Source: Theristus sp. LFF4_11 (Eukaryota; Nematoda; Chromadorea; Monhysterida; Xyalidae). From it: 64,000 nucleotides of DNA. The DNA is taken from positions 19,181 to 83,180 of the forward strand of contig JASANC010002281.1 of the NCBI GenBank assembly GCA_030248135.1, read 5' to 3'. The position numbers and the translations under genes are program-made. Under the pieces are notes generated by a model. It searched no databases. It was not told where the DNA came from and was given only the letters and a program-made list of their open reading frames with translations. This document shows, in pieces, positions 12,201-22,088 of the stretch; position 1 is the first letter of the stretch; each line of letters begins with the position of its first letter.

Positions 12201-12440
12201 TAAAAAACTCATCAGGCTGAGCGTTAGATATACAGAACGCCCGTGTTTGTTCGGTTGAAAGTTTGAAAGTTTTCGATTCTGCTTTCAGCATGCAAGGATG
12301 GCGCCGAGTGCGAGAGTGACCTGTACTGCGGCCAGCAGGCCGGCGCGTGTCGCAAGACCAACAGCTACTACACGATGGGCGACGGAAGCAGGCAATACGT
12401 GCATCGGTGCACGTGCTCCTGTGAGTTTATCGGAGAATGA
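6299..12440 (+). CDS. Secreted papain-family (C1A) cysteine protease with C-terminal Cys-rich repeat array
   Basis: Exons I can join: 6299-6310, 6416-6581, 6885-7001, 7099-about 7175 (end unsure), 7409-7618, 8196-8290, 8628-8718, 8832-8960, 9167-9230, 9356-9479, 10202-10326, 10695-10781, 10924-11052, 11365-11526, 11880-12014, 12289-12440. The N-terminus MKILVFALFCCLIAVEG is a signal peptide. A charged propeptide follows. The peptidase domain has the oxyanion Gln and catalytic Cys (DQSGCGSCWTFAG), GCNGGNP, the His in NHAMVICGYG and the Asn in NSWGADWG; all catalytic residues are present, so it is probably an active secreted or lysosomal endopeptidase. After the usual domain end come five modules, one per phase 1-1 exon, of the type C-K-D-G-A-E-C-x-S-D-L-Y-C-G-Q, then GACR, then a CxCxxx end. 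Modules 4 and 5 are nearly identical, so the array grew by exon duplication. I do not recognise the module. The propeptide exons around 7.1-7.4 kb are uncertain. The stop is TGA at 12,438-12,440, or a TAA formed by splicing to 12,681. Confidence 0.85.
7833..7992. mobile_element. Palindromic MITE family P, copy 1
   Basis: Starts TACAGTCTAAC and ends GTTAGACTGTA. The arms contain CTGATTGGTTGGTG, ACGTGATGCATGC and their complements, so most of the element can fold on itself. It lies in the protease intron 7619-8195. It resembles copy 4 (23,513-23,665) most closely, as both have the CATATCCAAT-type arm. Confidence 0.85.
9535..9710. mobile_element. Palindromic MITE family P, copy 2
   Basis: Starts TACAGTGGAACTCTAAATTG and ends with the near complement (AGAATTCCACTGTA). 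The arms carry TGGTCACGTGATGCATGCTT and its complement. It lies in the protease intron 9480-10,201. There is no coding capacity. Confidence 0.85.
9945..9979. repeat. 35-bp dispersed repeat, copy 2
   Basis: Identical to 2985-3019 over 35 bases. Located in the protease intron between the NHAM exon and the NSWG exon. Confidence 0.75.
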
Positions 12441-12441
12441 A

Positions 12442-12596
12442 CGCTGATTGGCTGCGATTGAGGCGGTGCGTCTGCTGATTGGCTGCGATTGAGGCGGTGC
12501 GTCTGCTGATTGGCTGCGATTGAGGCGGTGCGTCTGCTGATTGGCTGCGATTGAGGCGGTGCGTCTGCTGATTGGCTGCGATTGAAGCGGTGTCGA
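12442..12596. repeat. 31-bp minisatellite, about 5 copies
   Basis: The unit begins GCTGATTGGCTGCGATTGAG and repeats at 12,442, 12,473, 12,504, 12,535 and 12,566 with almost no divergence. It starts immediately after the protease stop codon, so it lies in the 3' UTR or in a 3'-UTR intron. Confidence 0.9.
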
Positions 12597-12802
12597 CTGT
12601 CATGTAGCGAATCAGCAGCGCACGGCGACTTCACTGCGTTTGTGTCTTCATGTTATCTGTAGCTTTTTTCTGTTTTGCAGAACTGTTCTACTGGATTCGA
12701 ACTTCAAAAATGGTAGGCATCAGTGTGAGAACGAAACAGCAACGCTTTCTGGACTCATTGTCAATCAATATTGTTAGGCAGTAACAAACCTCAAAGCGCA
12801 GT

Positions 12803-12808
12803 AATAAA
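12803..12808 (+). promoter_or_regulatory. Candidate poly(A) signal of the protease gene
   Basis: AATAAA about 360 bases after the TGA stop. A good acceptor (TTTTGCAG, ending 12,680) precedes a stretch that would be the last, non-coding exon. Confidence 0.4.
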
Positions 12809-13166
12809 ATTTTGTGATCTTCTGCTTCTGGCTTACACACCCTACTGCAATGTTGTACTTTGCACGTGTGTGCGATAACGTGCGACAAACTCAAGTTCTT
12901 GACAGTGAAGAGACCAAGAAAATCGGACGTTTTTTGAATGCAGCAATTTATTGTTCAAAAAATATGAAAAAAAAGACAATCCAACGCATTAAGAACATCA
13001 GGATGCCTCAAAATAACTGTGAAATCTAAACACGACCAAATGCTGCTCTGAGAAAAAAATTGAAGGCCAAGTGAGAATATCTGAGACAAGTCTATAATGC
13101 TGTGATGTTTGCGATTTTTCTCAGTCTCGGCCTTGGCGACTGCGACAAGGCCGTGGACCAAGACAG

Positions 13167-13514
13167 TGGCCGGCTGAGTGGCTGAGTGGATAGCACTTGG
13201 GACTTCCAATCGGAAGGCCCGGGTTCGAATCCGCTCGTGACCACTCGGCTGTCCCGGGTTGCGTGGGGCTTAATGGTTCGGCAGCATAAACGTCGGCTTT
13301 CTTGATTCACAAGATTGCTGTTCCGGTGGCGAGGAACTTAATGACATCGCGCCCATGCATACCAGCGCAGCTTGCCCAACGCCCACTTCTATAGCAGAAA
13401 ACTGCTTCCAACGTCGCAGCCCATGTGGTGGACAATAAAAAAAATGCGACACTGCCTTTCCCCAAGGGCGTTGGGTAAGGATAAAAAGGGGGCAACAAAC
13501 AACAACAACAACCA
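13167..13514 (+). mobile_element. tRNA-derived SINE, family 1
   Basis: The head has an A box (TGGCTGAGTGG) and a perfect B box (GGTTCGAATCC), as in a tRNA, but the anticodon arm does not fold. The body runs to an AAC-rich tail (CAACAAACAACAACAACAACC) ending near 13,514. Pol III promoter boxes plus a simple tail define a SINE. It lies downstream of the protease and past the SARDH 3' end. Confidence 0.75.
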
Positions 13515-13532
13515 AGACAGTGTACATAGCTA

Positions 13533-13765
13533 TGACCTATTTTTCAACCGTGTCCCACTGAAATGACGTCATGTGCCGCAAAACATGCGCTTGTCGTTCA
13601 CAGCAAACCAGACTTTCCGTTTAGCCGATTTCTTCCCGTAAACAAATGGTGAATGTCGTATCAGTCACACCGAACTGACATTTTAGTGCCTGTACTTTGA
13701 CAAACGGGCGCTTTTAAAGCAAATGACGTCATTTTAGCCCGGACACGTTTGAATAAATCCACAAT
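13533..13765. mobile_element. TGACGTCA-containing MITE (family C), copy 1
   Basis: The left arm CGTGTCCCACTGAAATGACG and right arm ATTTTAGCCCGGACACG are inverted relatives, each carrying the TGACGTCA palindrome. The whole unit recurs at about 41,268-41,510 with over 90% visible identity. Its right end is some 40 bases past the SARDH stop codon, so it probably lies in the SARDH 3' UTR. Confidence 0.8.
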
Positions 13766-13803
13766 ACATACAATAACATTTCGAAATGATTTGTCCATTT
13801 CCA

Positions 13804-16800
13804 TTATTCATAAATGCCCTGGAGCCGCTGATGTTTCGGATCGAACGGTGAGCCAGCATAGACGTTTGCGGCGTAACGATTGCCGAGACTTTCCAGCTCA
13901 TATTCACCCTCTCTGCAGTGTTGAAATGAAAACTTTCGGTCTATCTGCTTGGTTAAGGGAATGGATTGGTGGTTTGACGTTGAACAGCTATTGTGTTTTT
14001 TTTGTATCTTTCGAGCTGCAAACGATTTTGAAAACAAGAAAACGCAATTTCCGCCTACCGCAGCCACGCGAGCGTCAGTTTTTTCTTGTCCGGCCGTGAC
14101 ACATATCCGAAGCCGATCGGCTTCTGCAGCGTGTGCGCGTACTCGCCGCGTCGGATGAAGCCGACCGGCTCGCCGTTGCGAAAGATCGTCTCGAGACCGT
14201 GCAACATTTGCTGTCTGCAAGTGATCGCGTAAAATTGTGTTGTGGAATGTTTGGTGAATCACAGCAAACAGTTTTCTCATCGTCATCGATCACACAAACT
14301 ACAGTACTAAATGCCCGTGCATTCGCGCGCGCGCTGAAGTGCAAGCGTCAGCTTGAGCATGTGCAGCTGCACTGTTCTTTGCTTCATGAATGTGTAGCAA
14401 AGTGATGCGTCCATTCAAGCTCCATGAGTCAGCGCTTAAAATCCAAATTTTGGTCTTCAAAAAAAATCAACGTTCAAATTACACCCGATTTCAATTGAAC
14501 ACAACGCACACGGATAAAACTGACGGCAGTAAATGTGCGGTGGTACTTTAATCGAACGTTGTTGCTTGTAAGAAAAAAAGCGACGTTAGGTCCAAGAAAA
14601 AAAAACGCACTGGTCGAGCGTGAAGCACGCGATGCGCGTGCGGATGCCGTGCTTCTGTTGCGCCTCGACAGCCGCCCGTCCCAGGAAGGCCACGTCCGTC
14701 CTCAGTTTGCACGTGAACCCCAGCGCCGCCTCCAGCGGCGTGTCGGACATGCGCAAATCGCTGTCCCAGAATCGGAAGCCCTTCTCCGCAGCGAGCGGCT
14801 CGAGCGCCCGGTAGCCGGCGTTCTTGAAGCCGAACTTTCGGCCGCTCTCGACGATCGCCCGGTAGATCGGCGCACAGCTGGCGCGCGGCACGTGCAGCTC
14901 CCAGCCGAGCTCGCCGACGAACGACAGGCGAATGAGACGACAGACGTGGCCGGCGACGCGGCCGGCCTGCCAGTGTGTTTGCTGGTGGTGTTCGTGTGAT
15001 TCGCGGGGGGTTTTTTTTGTTTTGTTTGCTGTGCAGCTCACTCGAACTGCATTTGTCGTTCGCTTGTCCGTTCTGCTGGAGTGACATATCGGCGTTCGAC
15101 GATGCTACGTAGCCGTGTCGGTGACAATGCGATCACACTGGTCACAGATGCGAACGCGCACACATACCACGAAGAAGCGCGTTCCGCAAGAAACTCTTCA
15201 CGGAAAAACGCAGCAGCGGTGTTCAGTTTTGGGGACGTACTCCGTTTTTGACGGAGTGCCTTGTGGCACCCCGCACCATACACTCCTCCGCGGTCTGTTT
15301 CGACATTCATTCATGTGTGAAGCTCTAACACAACACCTGCCAACCTGTGTCGTAGCGAACGGAAACGCCTGATTGCTGAAGTCAATCTCGGGCGCCAACT
15401 CCGCCAGCAACGCCCGCGAGTGTCTGCCCTGCACACTCAGAATGCCCATGTCCTCGGTGTGATTTCGCAATCGAACGTCGAAGCCACGGTCGCGACAGGC
15501 GTTCTCGATGTGCACCCAGTCGTGGTGGGCGGAGCCGCCGCCGGCCGTGATGTAGTAGCCGACGCCGTCGTTGCCTTGAAACTCAGGGTCGCACGCGGTG
15601 CCGTGCTCGCCGGAGGCTGCAAAAGTGGAGGCTTGATGGCATAGAAAATCAAAAAAAAAATCCATTCCTGTGAAACATCGAAACAAAATTGAACCGGCTA
15701 CACATATGCGGAACTGGGTTTGGTTGGGTTATTTCTTTTCTGGTCGTTGCTTGTTGGCGACAGCGGCCACCCAAGATGAAACTGGCCGGCCCAGCTGTCA
15801 AGCAGCTAGCTGGAATTGCGCAAGAGCTTCACTGGACTGGCGATTGACGAACGTGAGTGAAATTATTGCGGGCTTCTCAGCAGCTTGCAAAAAAACCTGC
15901 AGTTTTCTCCAGCAACTTTTTTTACTCCCAATCATCAACAACACAAAAAACTGACCAACGACGGTGCACGCCAGGTCCGCCTCGACGCCGCCTCTGTCGT
16001 TCAGCATGCACGTGTAGACGGACGTGCCCGGCGGCTTTCGAACGTCGTTGCTGAAGATCCAATCGGCAGCCGCTAGCGCGTCAGCGCCGTCGAGATAAAA
16101 CTTTCCGAAATACGACATGTCGAACGCGACGACATTCTCGCGACACGCGCGACACTCGGCGGCGATGTGTGCGAAATGCGACGGAAACGTGAACGTGTAG
16201 TCGAGCTCGACGTGTCGCTCGTACGCGTCCGGCTCCGTCACACCCTCGGCACCGTACCTGAATGCGTTTTTGCGAATGTTTGACACAGCTCCGTGTCACT
16301 GTCTGGTTTCCGTTTCCGTGTTCTGCAATTCTCAAGTCTTTTTTGTGAATTTCCGTTTTCTTTCACAAATGTCAACGCTAAGCTACTTTTTAAAATGCTC
16401 AGCTACATTTTTTGACAAACAAAAGTGAAGAAATTTGGGGAAGTTTTGCTTGTGTAGACATTTGAGTTCCCGAAATAGAGCCAAAAAGCGCCACAAAAAA
16501 TGTAAGATTCACATGTGCGGATTCAGTTTACGATGCTGCTCGTGATTGTGGCATTCACGGCATCCACAGGTTTGTTTCATTTTTTTCAATTGGTTTTTGT
16601 TCTGGGGTGGTACTGAGGGCAGGCACGGCAGCGACGCCAGTTGCATTTGAGCCGATTTGGAATTTCAATTTTCCATTTGTGATTGGGGGTTGGGGTATTG
16701 CCAATTCACACCATGAACTTGTGCGGCAAGTTTAGAGGGTTGCCGCCATGCCAAGTGCGTTTTTGACCTGCTAGGTACCTTGACGCCCCATATTTTATAG

Positions 16801-19800
16801 TTTTATAGTCCTTCGGCTTTCGGGCGGCATCTGCCTTGAGAGTTTGTTTTCTCCGGTCCCCAACCGATCTTGCAGGCGGTTGCCGATTGTATGAGCGACT
16901 GAACGGATGCGGCAACCACTGCGAACCTCGATGCTCGATCAACAACGGCGGGCCTCGAATTTGCACGGCCGATTGCAGGGCGCCGGCGTGCGTGTGCATC
17001 GATGGTTACGCCCGCATTGGACGGGCCGGAAGTGGCCGCTGCGTGCCTCGCTCTCGTTGTCCGCCGAGTGGTTGATTTACTGGTGCTTTGGCCGGTTTTG
17101 GGTTTTGCTTGTTGTTTTCAATCATTTGTTTTCTTAAGTTTTAATTTTCACAATGTTTTTTCTTTATCCGTGTTTTCGTTCATTTGTCGTTCGGCGTTTA
17201 TTGATTTATCAGTTTTGATGTTGACAGATACATATCTGTTGTCTTGCTGCTTTTGTTTGTTCTGTTGTTTGTGATTCTCTCAGTATCATGTTTCCTTCGC
17301 CTGTTTCTTTTGTATGACCGCTCAATTCTGCGTCAGAATTAACGGGAGGCGTTCATGTTGGTTACTTTCGCACAAAACAACGCTTCAAGGAAACGAACAA
17401 CACGACTTGAAACAAAAACACTGTTGTGTGTGACATACGGCATCCATCATGATCTTGCTGTTTCTTTTTCGAGGAAACCTTTTTTGAAGTTCGCAGCGGT
17501 TTTTGCAGTCAACGACTCGTGTCACGTCAGAACAACAAGTGTCATGTGCTCTTGTTAGCCACCACACAGTTAACGCAATATTCTCATACGGTCATTCAGC
17601 CAATCAGCAAACAGCTCACCACTGATAGGCTCTCGGTCGAATGTCGCCGGCGTCCGGATCGAACCAGCCGGCGCGCTCCCAGCCGTGTCGCTCCTGGAAC
17701 ACGCAGCCGGCCTTCGCGAGCTCGTCAGAAAACGGCGTCAGTTTTTGATTGCGACCTGCCAGTGGCTCGTCGTTTGGATAGACCTGAAAACGCTGTTTTG
17801 TTCTGCATTCTGTGTAATGATTGGCCAGGTTTTGTTATTTATTTGAATTTCAAGTCTCCATTTGCACGTTCAGTCGATACGCCGAATTTGAAATTGTTTT
17901 CTCGCTTAGAAAAGTTTTGTTTCACAAAAAGTTCGTCATCTTTCGTTCCGTTCGAGTGCAACGACACATTGAATGGCTGCAAGACCAATATAACACTAGG
18001 ATTTCAAACTGACCGCTTTATACATGGTCGCAAATCGTTCATGAGTGCGCTCTCTGAGCCAGGTCGGGTTGCCCATCGAAACGGACGGATTGAATCGTCG
18101 AACGTCCCACGAGTAGAGATGCATCTCGGGGCGTCCGTTTAGGATCCACTTTGCCAGCTGGTCGCCGGCTCCGCCTCCCATCATCATGCCGAGGTCGAAG
18201 CCGCACGCGAAGAAATAGCCCTAAGTGACGTTGTTTTCTGAACTTTTGAACACTGCATCAGCCAAGAAGTGAAAAAATTGTTTCCAGCCGATGTTGTTGC
18301 CTGAACTAATTTTGATGATGAAACGCAAACCAGAGCAATAATTAGAGTCAGCAGTAATACACAAGGTGGTCGCCGTATACGAACAGCCAATCAGCTGATA
18401 GTGCAGTAAAGTTCAACTTCAAATTATAGGCAATGGGCAGATTGGATGGTGATCACGTGATGCATGCTTTCTGTGCAGGCGTGCAGACATCATTGCTGTG
18501 TGAGGCGGAGTCTGTCCCGCACAGAAAGCATGCGTCACGTGATCGCCAGCCAATCAGCTGACTACCTGTAAATTTCAAGTTCGACAGCAAAAGTTCGTTT
18601 CCAAACAGTGGCAGGGCAAACCTGAAACCCCGGCGCGTAGCCGCAGATCGGTCGATCATCGGGCGTGAACGAAAGCGGCCCGCAGATCTCCGACTTGATG
18701 CCGGTCGTCTCGAGCACCGGCAATCGGTTGACAGCGGCGTTGATGATGTGGAAGAAGTTGCGCTCCCAGTCGATCTCATAGAGGCCGAACGAGAAGTCGT
18801 CGGGCAGTTCGCCCATTTTACCGCAGATCTTCGGATTGTGCTCGTAGCCGCCCACTTGCAGCGATTCGCCCTGCGGAGTTTTTGGGTTTTTTTTTGTTGT
18901 GTGTATAATTGGGTGGCATTAGTTTTCGAATTTTGCTACAAACGGCTGGCTTCGATTTTAGGGACTTACAGTGTGTGCCTGACTTTTGAAAGCAGATACT
19001 TTTGTGAGCGTTTTTTGCGTGGTCTGCGTTTCGTTCCTCAAAATCGTCTTTATTCCGACCGCCACACTTACAATTACTCCTGTTCGATGCAACTAAAACG
19101 TTTTTTTTAGTTTTCCGCGCCCCATCACACTCATGATCTGTTATGTACAGCCAATCAGCAGTCAGTCAGTCAAAACTGAAAACAAACCACGATCAAAATG
19201 GTGTCACCTGTAATCTCAGATAGAACGATCCATCGTGGTCGCGCACATTCGGCATGTTGCGAATGCCGGCGATGCTTTCCGTGACCGCATACGCGTGTCT
19301 ATAGGCCATCGTGGGCACTTCGAGCCCGACCATTTCGGCCACTTTTGGGCCCCACGCGCCCGCGCAATTGACGATTAGTGGCGTCTTGATGTAGCCTTTT
19401 GTCGTTTCGACGCCAATCACTCTGCGAAATAACGGAATTGGAACTTGGTTGGCACAGAAATCTATCATCGTGTTAGAAATGAAGATCTATTTTTTTTCAA
19501 AACCACCGATTTGTCAGCCTCGTGGCCTGGTGGTAGTGCGTTAGACTATTGTCTGTGCGCTAGGGGATCGAGCCCCGCCGAGGGGGTGTATAGGCACTTA
19601 ATGACAGAAAACTCTATGGACGCCCCACTCAATGGCGTTCTGTATGTTTGTCTGAGTTAGCCCTATGGCTAAAAAACATCGCCTAAAATCCCAACAACAG
19701 CAACAACAACAACCCGCCATTTCCGAAAAGAACTCACTTTGTATATCCGGTGGTGTCGTCCTGTTTCGTGTCGATCGACCTCACCGCGCAATCCTCGAAC

Positions 19801-21062
19801 ACGCGACCGCCTCGCTGTTTGGCCATTTTCGCCAGCGCGGCTGTCCACTGAGCCGGATCCATCAGACCGTCGAGCGGACTGAACATGGTGCCGTAGACGT
19901 CGTCGACGTTCATCAGCGGGTAGAGATCTCTGCGATGTTTCTCAAATGTTGTGTTTTTTTTATTTTGACACTTCCAATGAAAAGATCTGCCGGCATACGA
20001 TGAGATCCAAAAACCCACACTCCGCATTTGTTCCTGTGCTCGGCAGCTACATAGTTCGCGCCACAAAGTTGCACAATCACATCCCGTCGCGCCACAAAGT
20101 TGCACAATCACATCCCGTCGCGCCACAAAGTTGCACATCCACATCCCACACCTTGTCTCCTTCGGCCCGAGCAGTTGCGTCTCGACGTTGAACGCCTTGC
20201 CGATCGTGTGCAGCCTCTTGTACTCGTCCATTCGTTCCTTCGTCGTCGCCACGAACAGTCCACCGTTGCCAATCCAGCCGGCGTCGTCGCCCGTTTCGTT
20301 CGGCAGAATTTCGCTGATCAATTTCCTCGTGTACCCGAGTATCGGAATGTCGATGTCATTCGGGCGGAGATTCCAGAGAAGACCTGCGCGCGCACAAAAA
20401 CACACGAACGCATCCGCTTTTTGTGTGGTTCAAGGTTCAGTTGGTTTAAAAACAGTAACAGGTTGATTGGCGACGAACCGACCGACTGATCGACTGACCG
20501 ACCCACCGATTGAAAACAAACCGACTGACCGGACCTTTTGACCCCGGCTGCTCCGGTCGGTCAATCAAATACACAATCAATCAATGACTCGATCGCCGCA
20601 CTGAAAATCTTGATCGTCCAATTATCCACTGACCAGCAGTGTGCCATGTCGTTCCAGAAGTCAGTTTGTCTCGTTCGAGGAGCACACAATTTGTGAGACC
20701 CATCTTCGTCAAATGGTAAAACGTGCTGCAACCGATACTGCCGCCGCCAATCACCACGCAGTCGGCCTCGCTCGGAAATTGCCTCGAGGTGCTTGTTGTA
20801 GCGAGACATCTGCGAATTCGAAAAACAATGTGCGCGTTTCATTTGTTACCTTTTTTTGAATTCAAGGTGATGAAACTGACGAGATGGGTGTGTTATTTCG
20901 GTTTATTCTCATGGATGGCGAACTGACCGTTTCAAAAACGGGTTCCTGTTTCTGGAAGACGCGAGAAATATTACAGAATTTCCACCGTTTGATTTACCGG
21001 TGTGGATGACAGAATCGATAGCCGAAGGCGAACAGCGTACGGCTGCTCCGCATATTAGCCAT
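13804..21062 (-). CDS. SARDH: Sarcosine dehydrogenase, mitochondrial
   Basis: Thirteen exons in order: 21,062-20,998; 20,809-20,634; 20,383-20,152; 19,929-19,738; 19,421-19,208; 18,870-18,622; 18,220-18,014; 17,783-17,620; 16,257-15,956; 15,616-15,345; 14,966-14,611; 14,214-14,059; 13,912-13,804. All phases agree and give 897 aa, close to the vertebrate enzyme (about 918). The N-terminus [17 protein letters not shown] is Arg-rich, as in a mitochondrial presequence. The FAD-binding [12 protein letters not shown] and the SGTTWHTAG motif, whose His carries the covalent flavin in this family, follow. The middle ([26 protein letters not shown]) and the C-terminal folate-binding GcvT domain ([20 protein letters not shown], ending [13 protein letters not shown]) match SARDH rather than DMGDH. 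It oxidises sarcosine to glycine, passing C1 to tetrahydrofolate and electrons to ETF. Introns hold a nested TIL gene, a P-family MITE and a SINE. The start could be the in-frame Met three codons later. Confidence 0.95.
14300..14440. repeat. Diverged GCGCGC/TTCATGAATG repeat
   Basis: Contains GCATTCGCGCGCGCGCTGAA, then GCTTCATGAATGTGTAGCAA, which match pieces of the GC palindrome cluster at 41,840-42,150 in the same order. Located in the SARDH intron 14,215-14,610. Confidence 0.55.
16533..17075 (+). CDS. Single-domain TIL (trypsin inhibitor-like) secreted peptide, nested in a SARDH intron
   Basis: Two exons, 16,533-16,569 and 16,876-17,075, joined in phase 1 (ACAG|GTTTGT; TCTTGCAG), giving 78 aa. 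Exon 1 encodes the signal peptide [13 protein letters not shown]. Exon 2 encodes a ten-cysteine module ([14 protein letters not shown], then CSINN, CTADC, ACVC, and a CVPRSRC end) with the spacing of TIL or Ascaris-type inhibitors. Such secreted peptides usually block serine proteases with a loop between Cys 5 and 6; the reactive residue cannot be assigned with certainty. The gene lies on the strand opposite to SARDH, wholly within its intron 16,258-17,619. No close homologue can be checked here. The signal exon is short, so its assignment is slightly less sure than that of the domain. Confidence 0.85.
18403..18588. mobile_element. Palindromic MITE family P, copy 3
   Basis: Arms with GATCACGTGATGCATGCTTT and its complement, plus the CCAATCAGCTGA block near the right end. 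The ends (TGCAGTAAAGTTCAAC and AAGTTCGACAGCA) are degraded. Located in the SARDH intron 18,221-18,621. Confidence 0.8.
19517..19714 (+). mobile_element. tRNA-derived SINE, family 2, copy 1
   Basis: A box TGGCCTGGTGGTAGTGCG, B box GGGATCGAGCCCC, a body with GCACTTAATGACAGAAAACT and CATCGCCTAAAATC, then a CAACAACAGCAACAAC tail. Copies occur at 57,821-58,016 (minus) and 63,161-63,337 (plus). This one is in the SARDH intron 19,422-19,737. Confidence 0.85.
20057..20149. repeat. 31-bp tandem repeat, 3 copies
   Basis: Three adjacent units beginning CGCGCCACAAAGTTGCACAA. They lie in the SARDH intron 19,930-20,151 and end a few bases before the exon edge at 20,152. Confidence 0.85.
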
Positions 21063-21174
21063 CGTTTCGTTCTGCGTTGGCTGCACCACCGCTTGTTTAT
21101 TGTCTGAACACCTTAATTTCTACAACTGCAAAATAAAAACCCGTTACGTTCGCCCATTCGCGAGCGAACGCTAT

Positions 21175-21222
21175 TCTACTTTTATATGCGTCTTCCACAT
21201 TTTTAGATTATTCTTCTGTATC
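21175..21222. repeat. Relict terminal repeat of the window-start foldback family
   Basis: The reverse complement reads close to the outer end of elements A and B (AATCTAAAAATGTGGAAGAC followed by GCATATAAAAG). No partner arm is seen nearby, so it is a solo end. It lies between SARDH and the methyltransferase gene. Confidence 0.55.
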
Positions 21223-22088
21223 CCTTATACTGTTGGTTTTCTGAACACGAAACATGTTCATGGCCTTCGATTGTGTGTACCTTAGCAAGAAAACGCCTGG
21301 TGTTACCAAAACAAGCTCCACGTGGATGTGTTATGATGATAAGTAAAAGTACGCTGCAGGAAAAAGGTGTTTGGGTTGTTTGTTTTGCGTTTTGGTTTCC
21401 GACTTCGAGTAAAAAAGTGGGTTGTGTGCACGTGTCGTGTGTGGACTTGTGATCACACACCACACAACACACCAAAAAAGAGCACATTGCTTGACTGCAA
21501 TGTAAATTTGGTGCATAACTGCATAGGCGCACAGAATGCTCTTCTTGTCTTACTCCAGCATTTTGTTCAGTCAACTCAGAGAAAAGTCACCTGCTTGACC
21601 AAACTGTTGATCACAAGTGAATGCGAAAGTTACAGATTATTTGGGTCGGTTGTATGCAGTCCCCGACTGTTTTCCAGTATTTGTCTGTCTGCCTTGTGTC
21701 ATGAATGAAACATGGCTGAAAATCATGGATCGAGCGTTTTTTGCGCTGTGTGCAATGAAGCTCAAAAAAGCAGAACATTAAAAGCGAGCAACCACGTTTC
21801 CTTAATTTATTGGCCCTTAAACTCAAAAAATAATTCATCGCAAATTGACAATAGAAAATACCGAAAAACTAATAGCCAACCAAGTAAAACAGATAATACT
21901 GGAACAATCGCGCGCGTGATGCAAAAAAGAAACAAATCAAAAACAACACCAAGAATGTCGTCGTCCGAGTCGCGCGGTATTTTGATGCAAAATAAAAACC
22001 ACACACGCACTCCAGAAACAGACAACCAAAATAAAAAAAACATGTCTGTGCATGCAACATCACGACCGGCCGGTGCATTCATGAATGC

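Noticed and set aside
13167..13245. Functional tRNA gene
   Set aside because: A and B boxes are present, but the anticodon stem does not pair and the sequence continues into a SINE body and tail.
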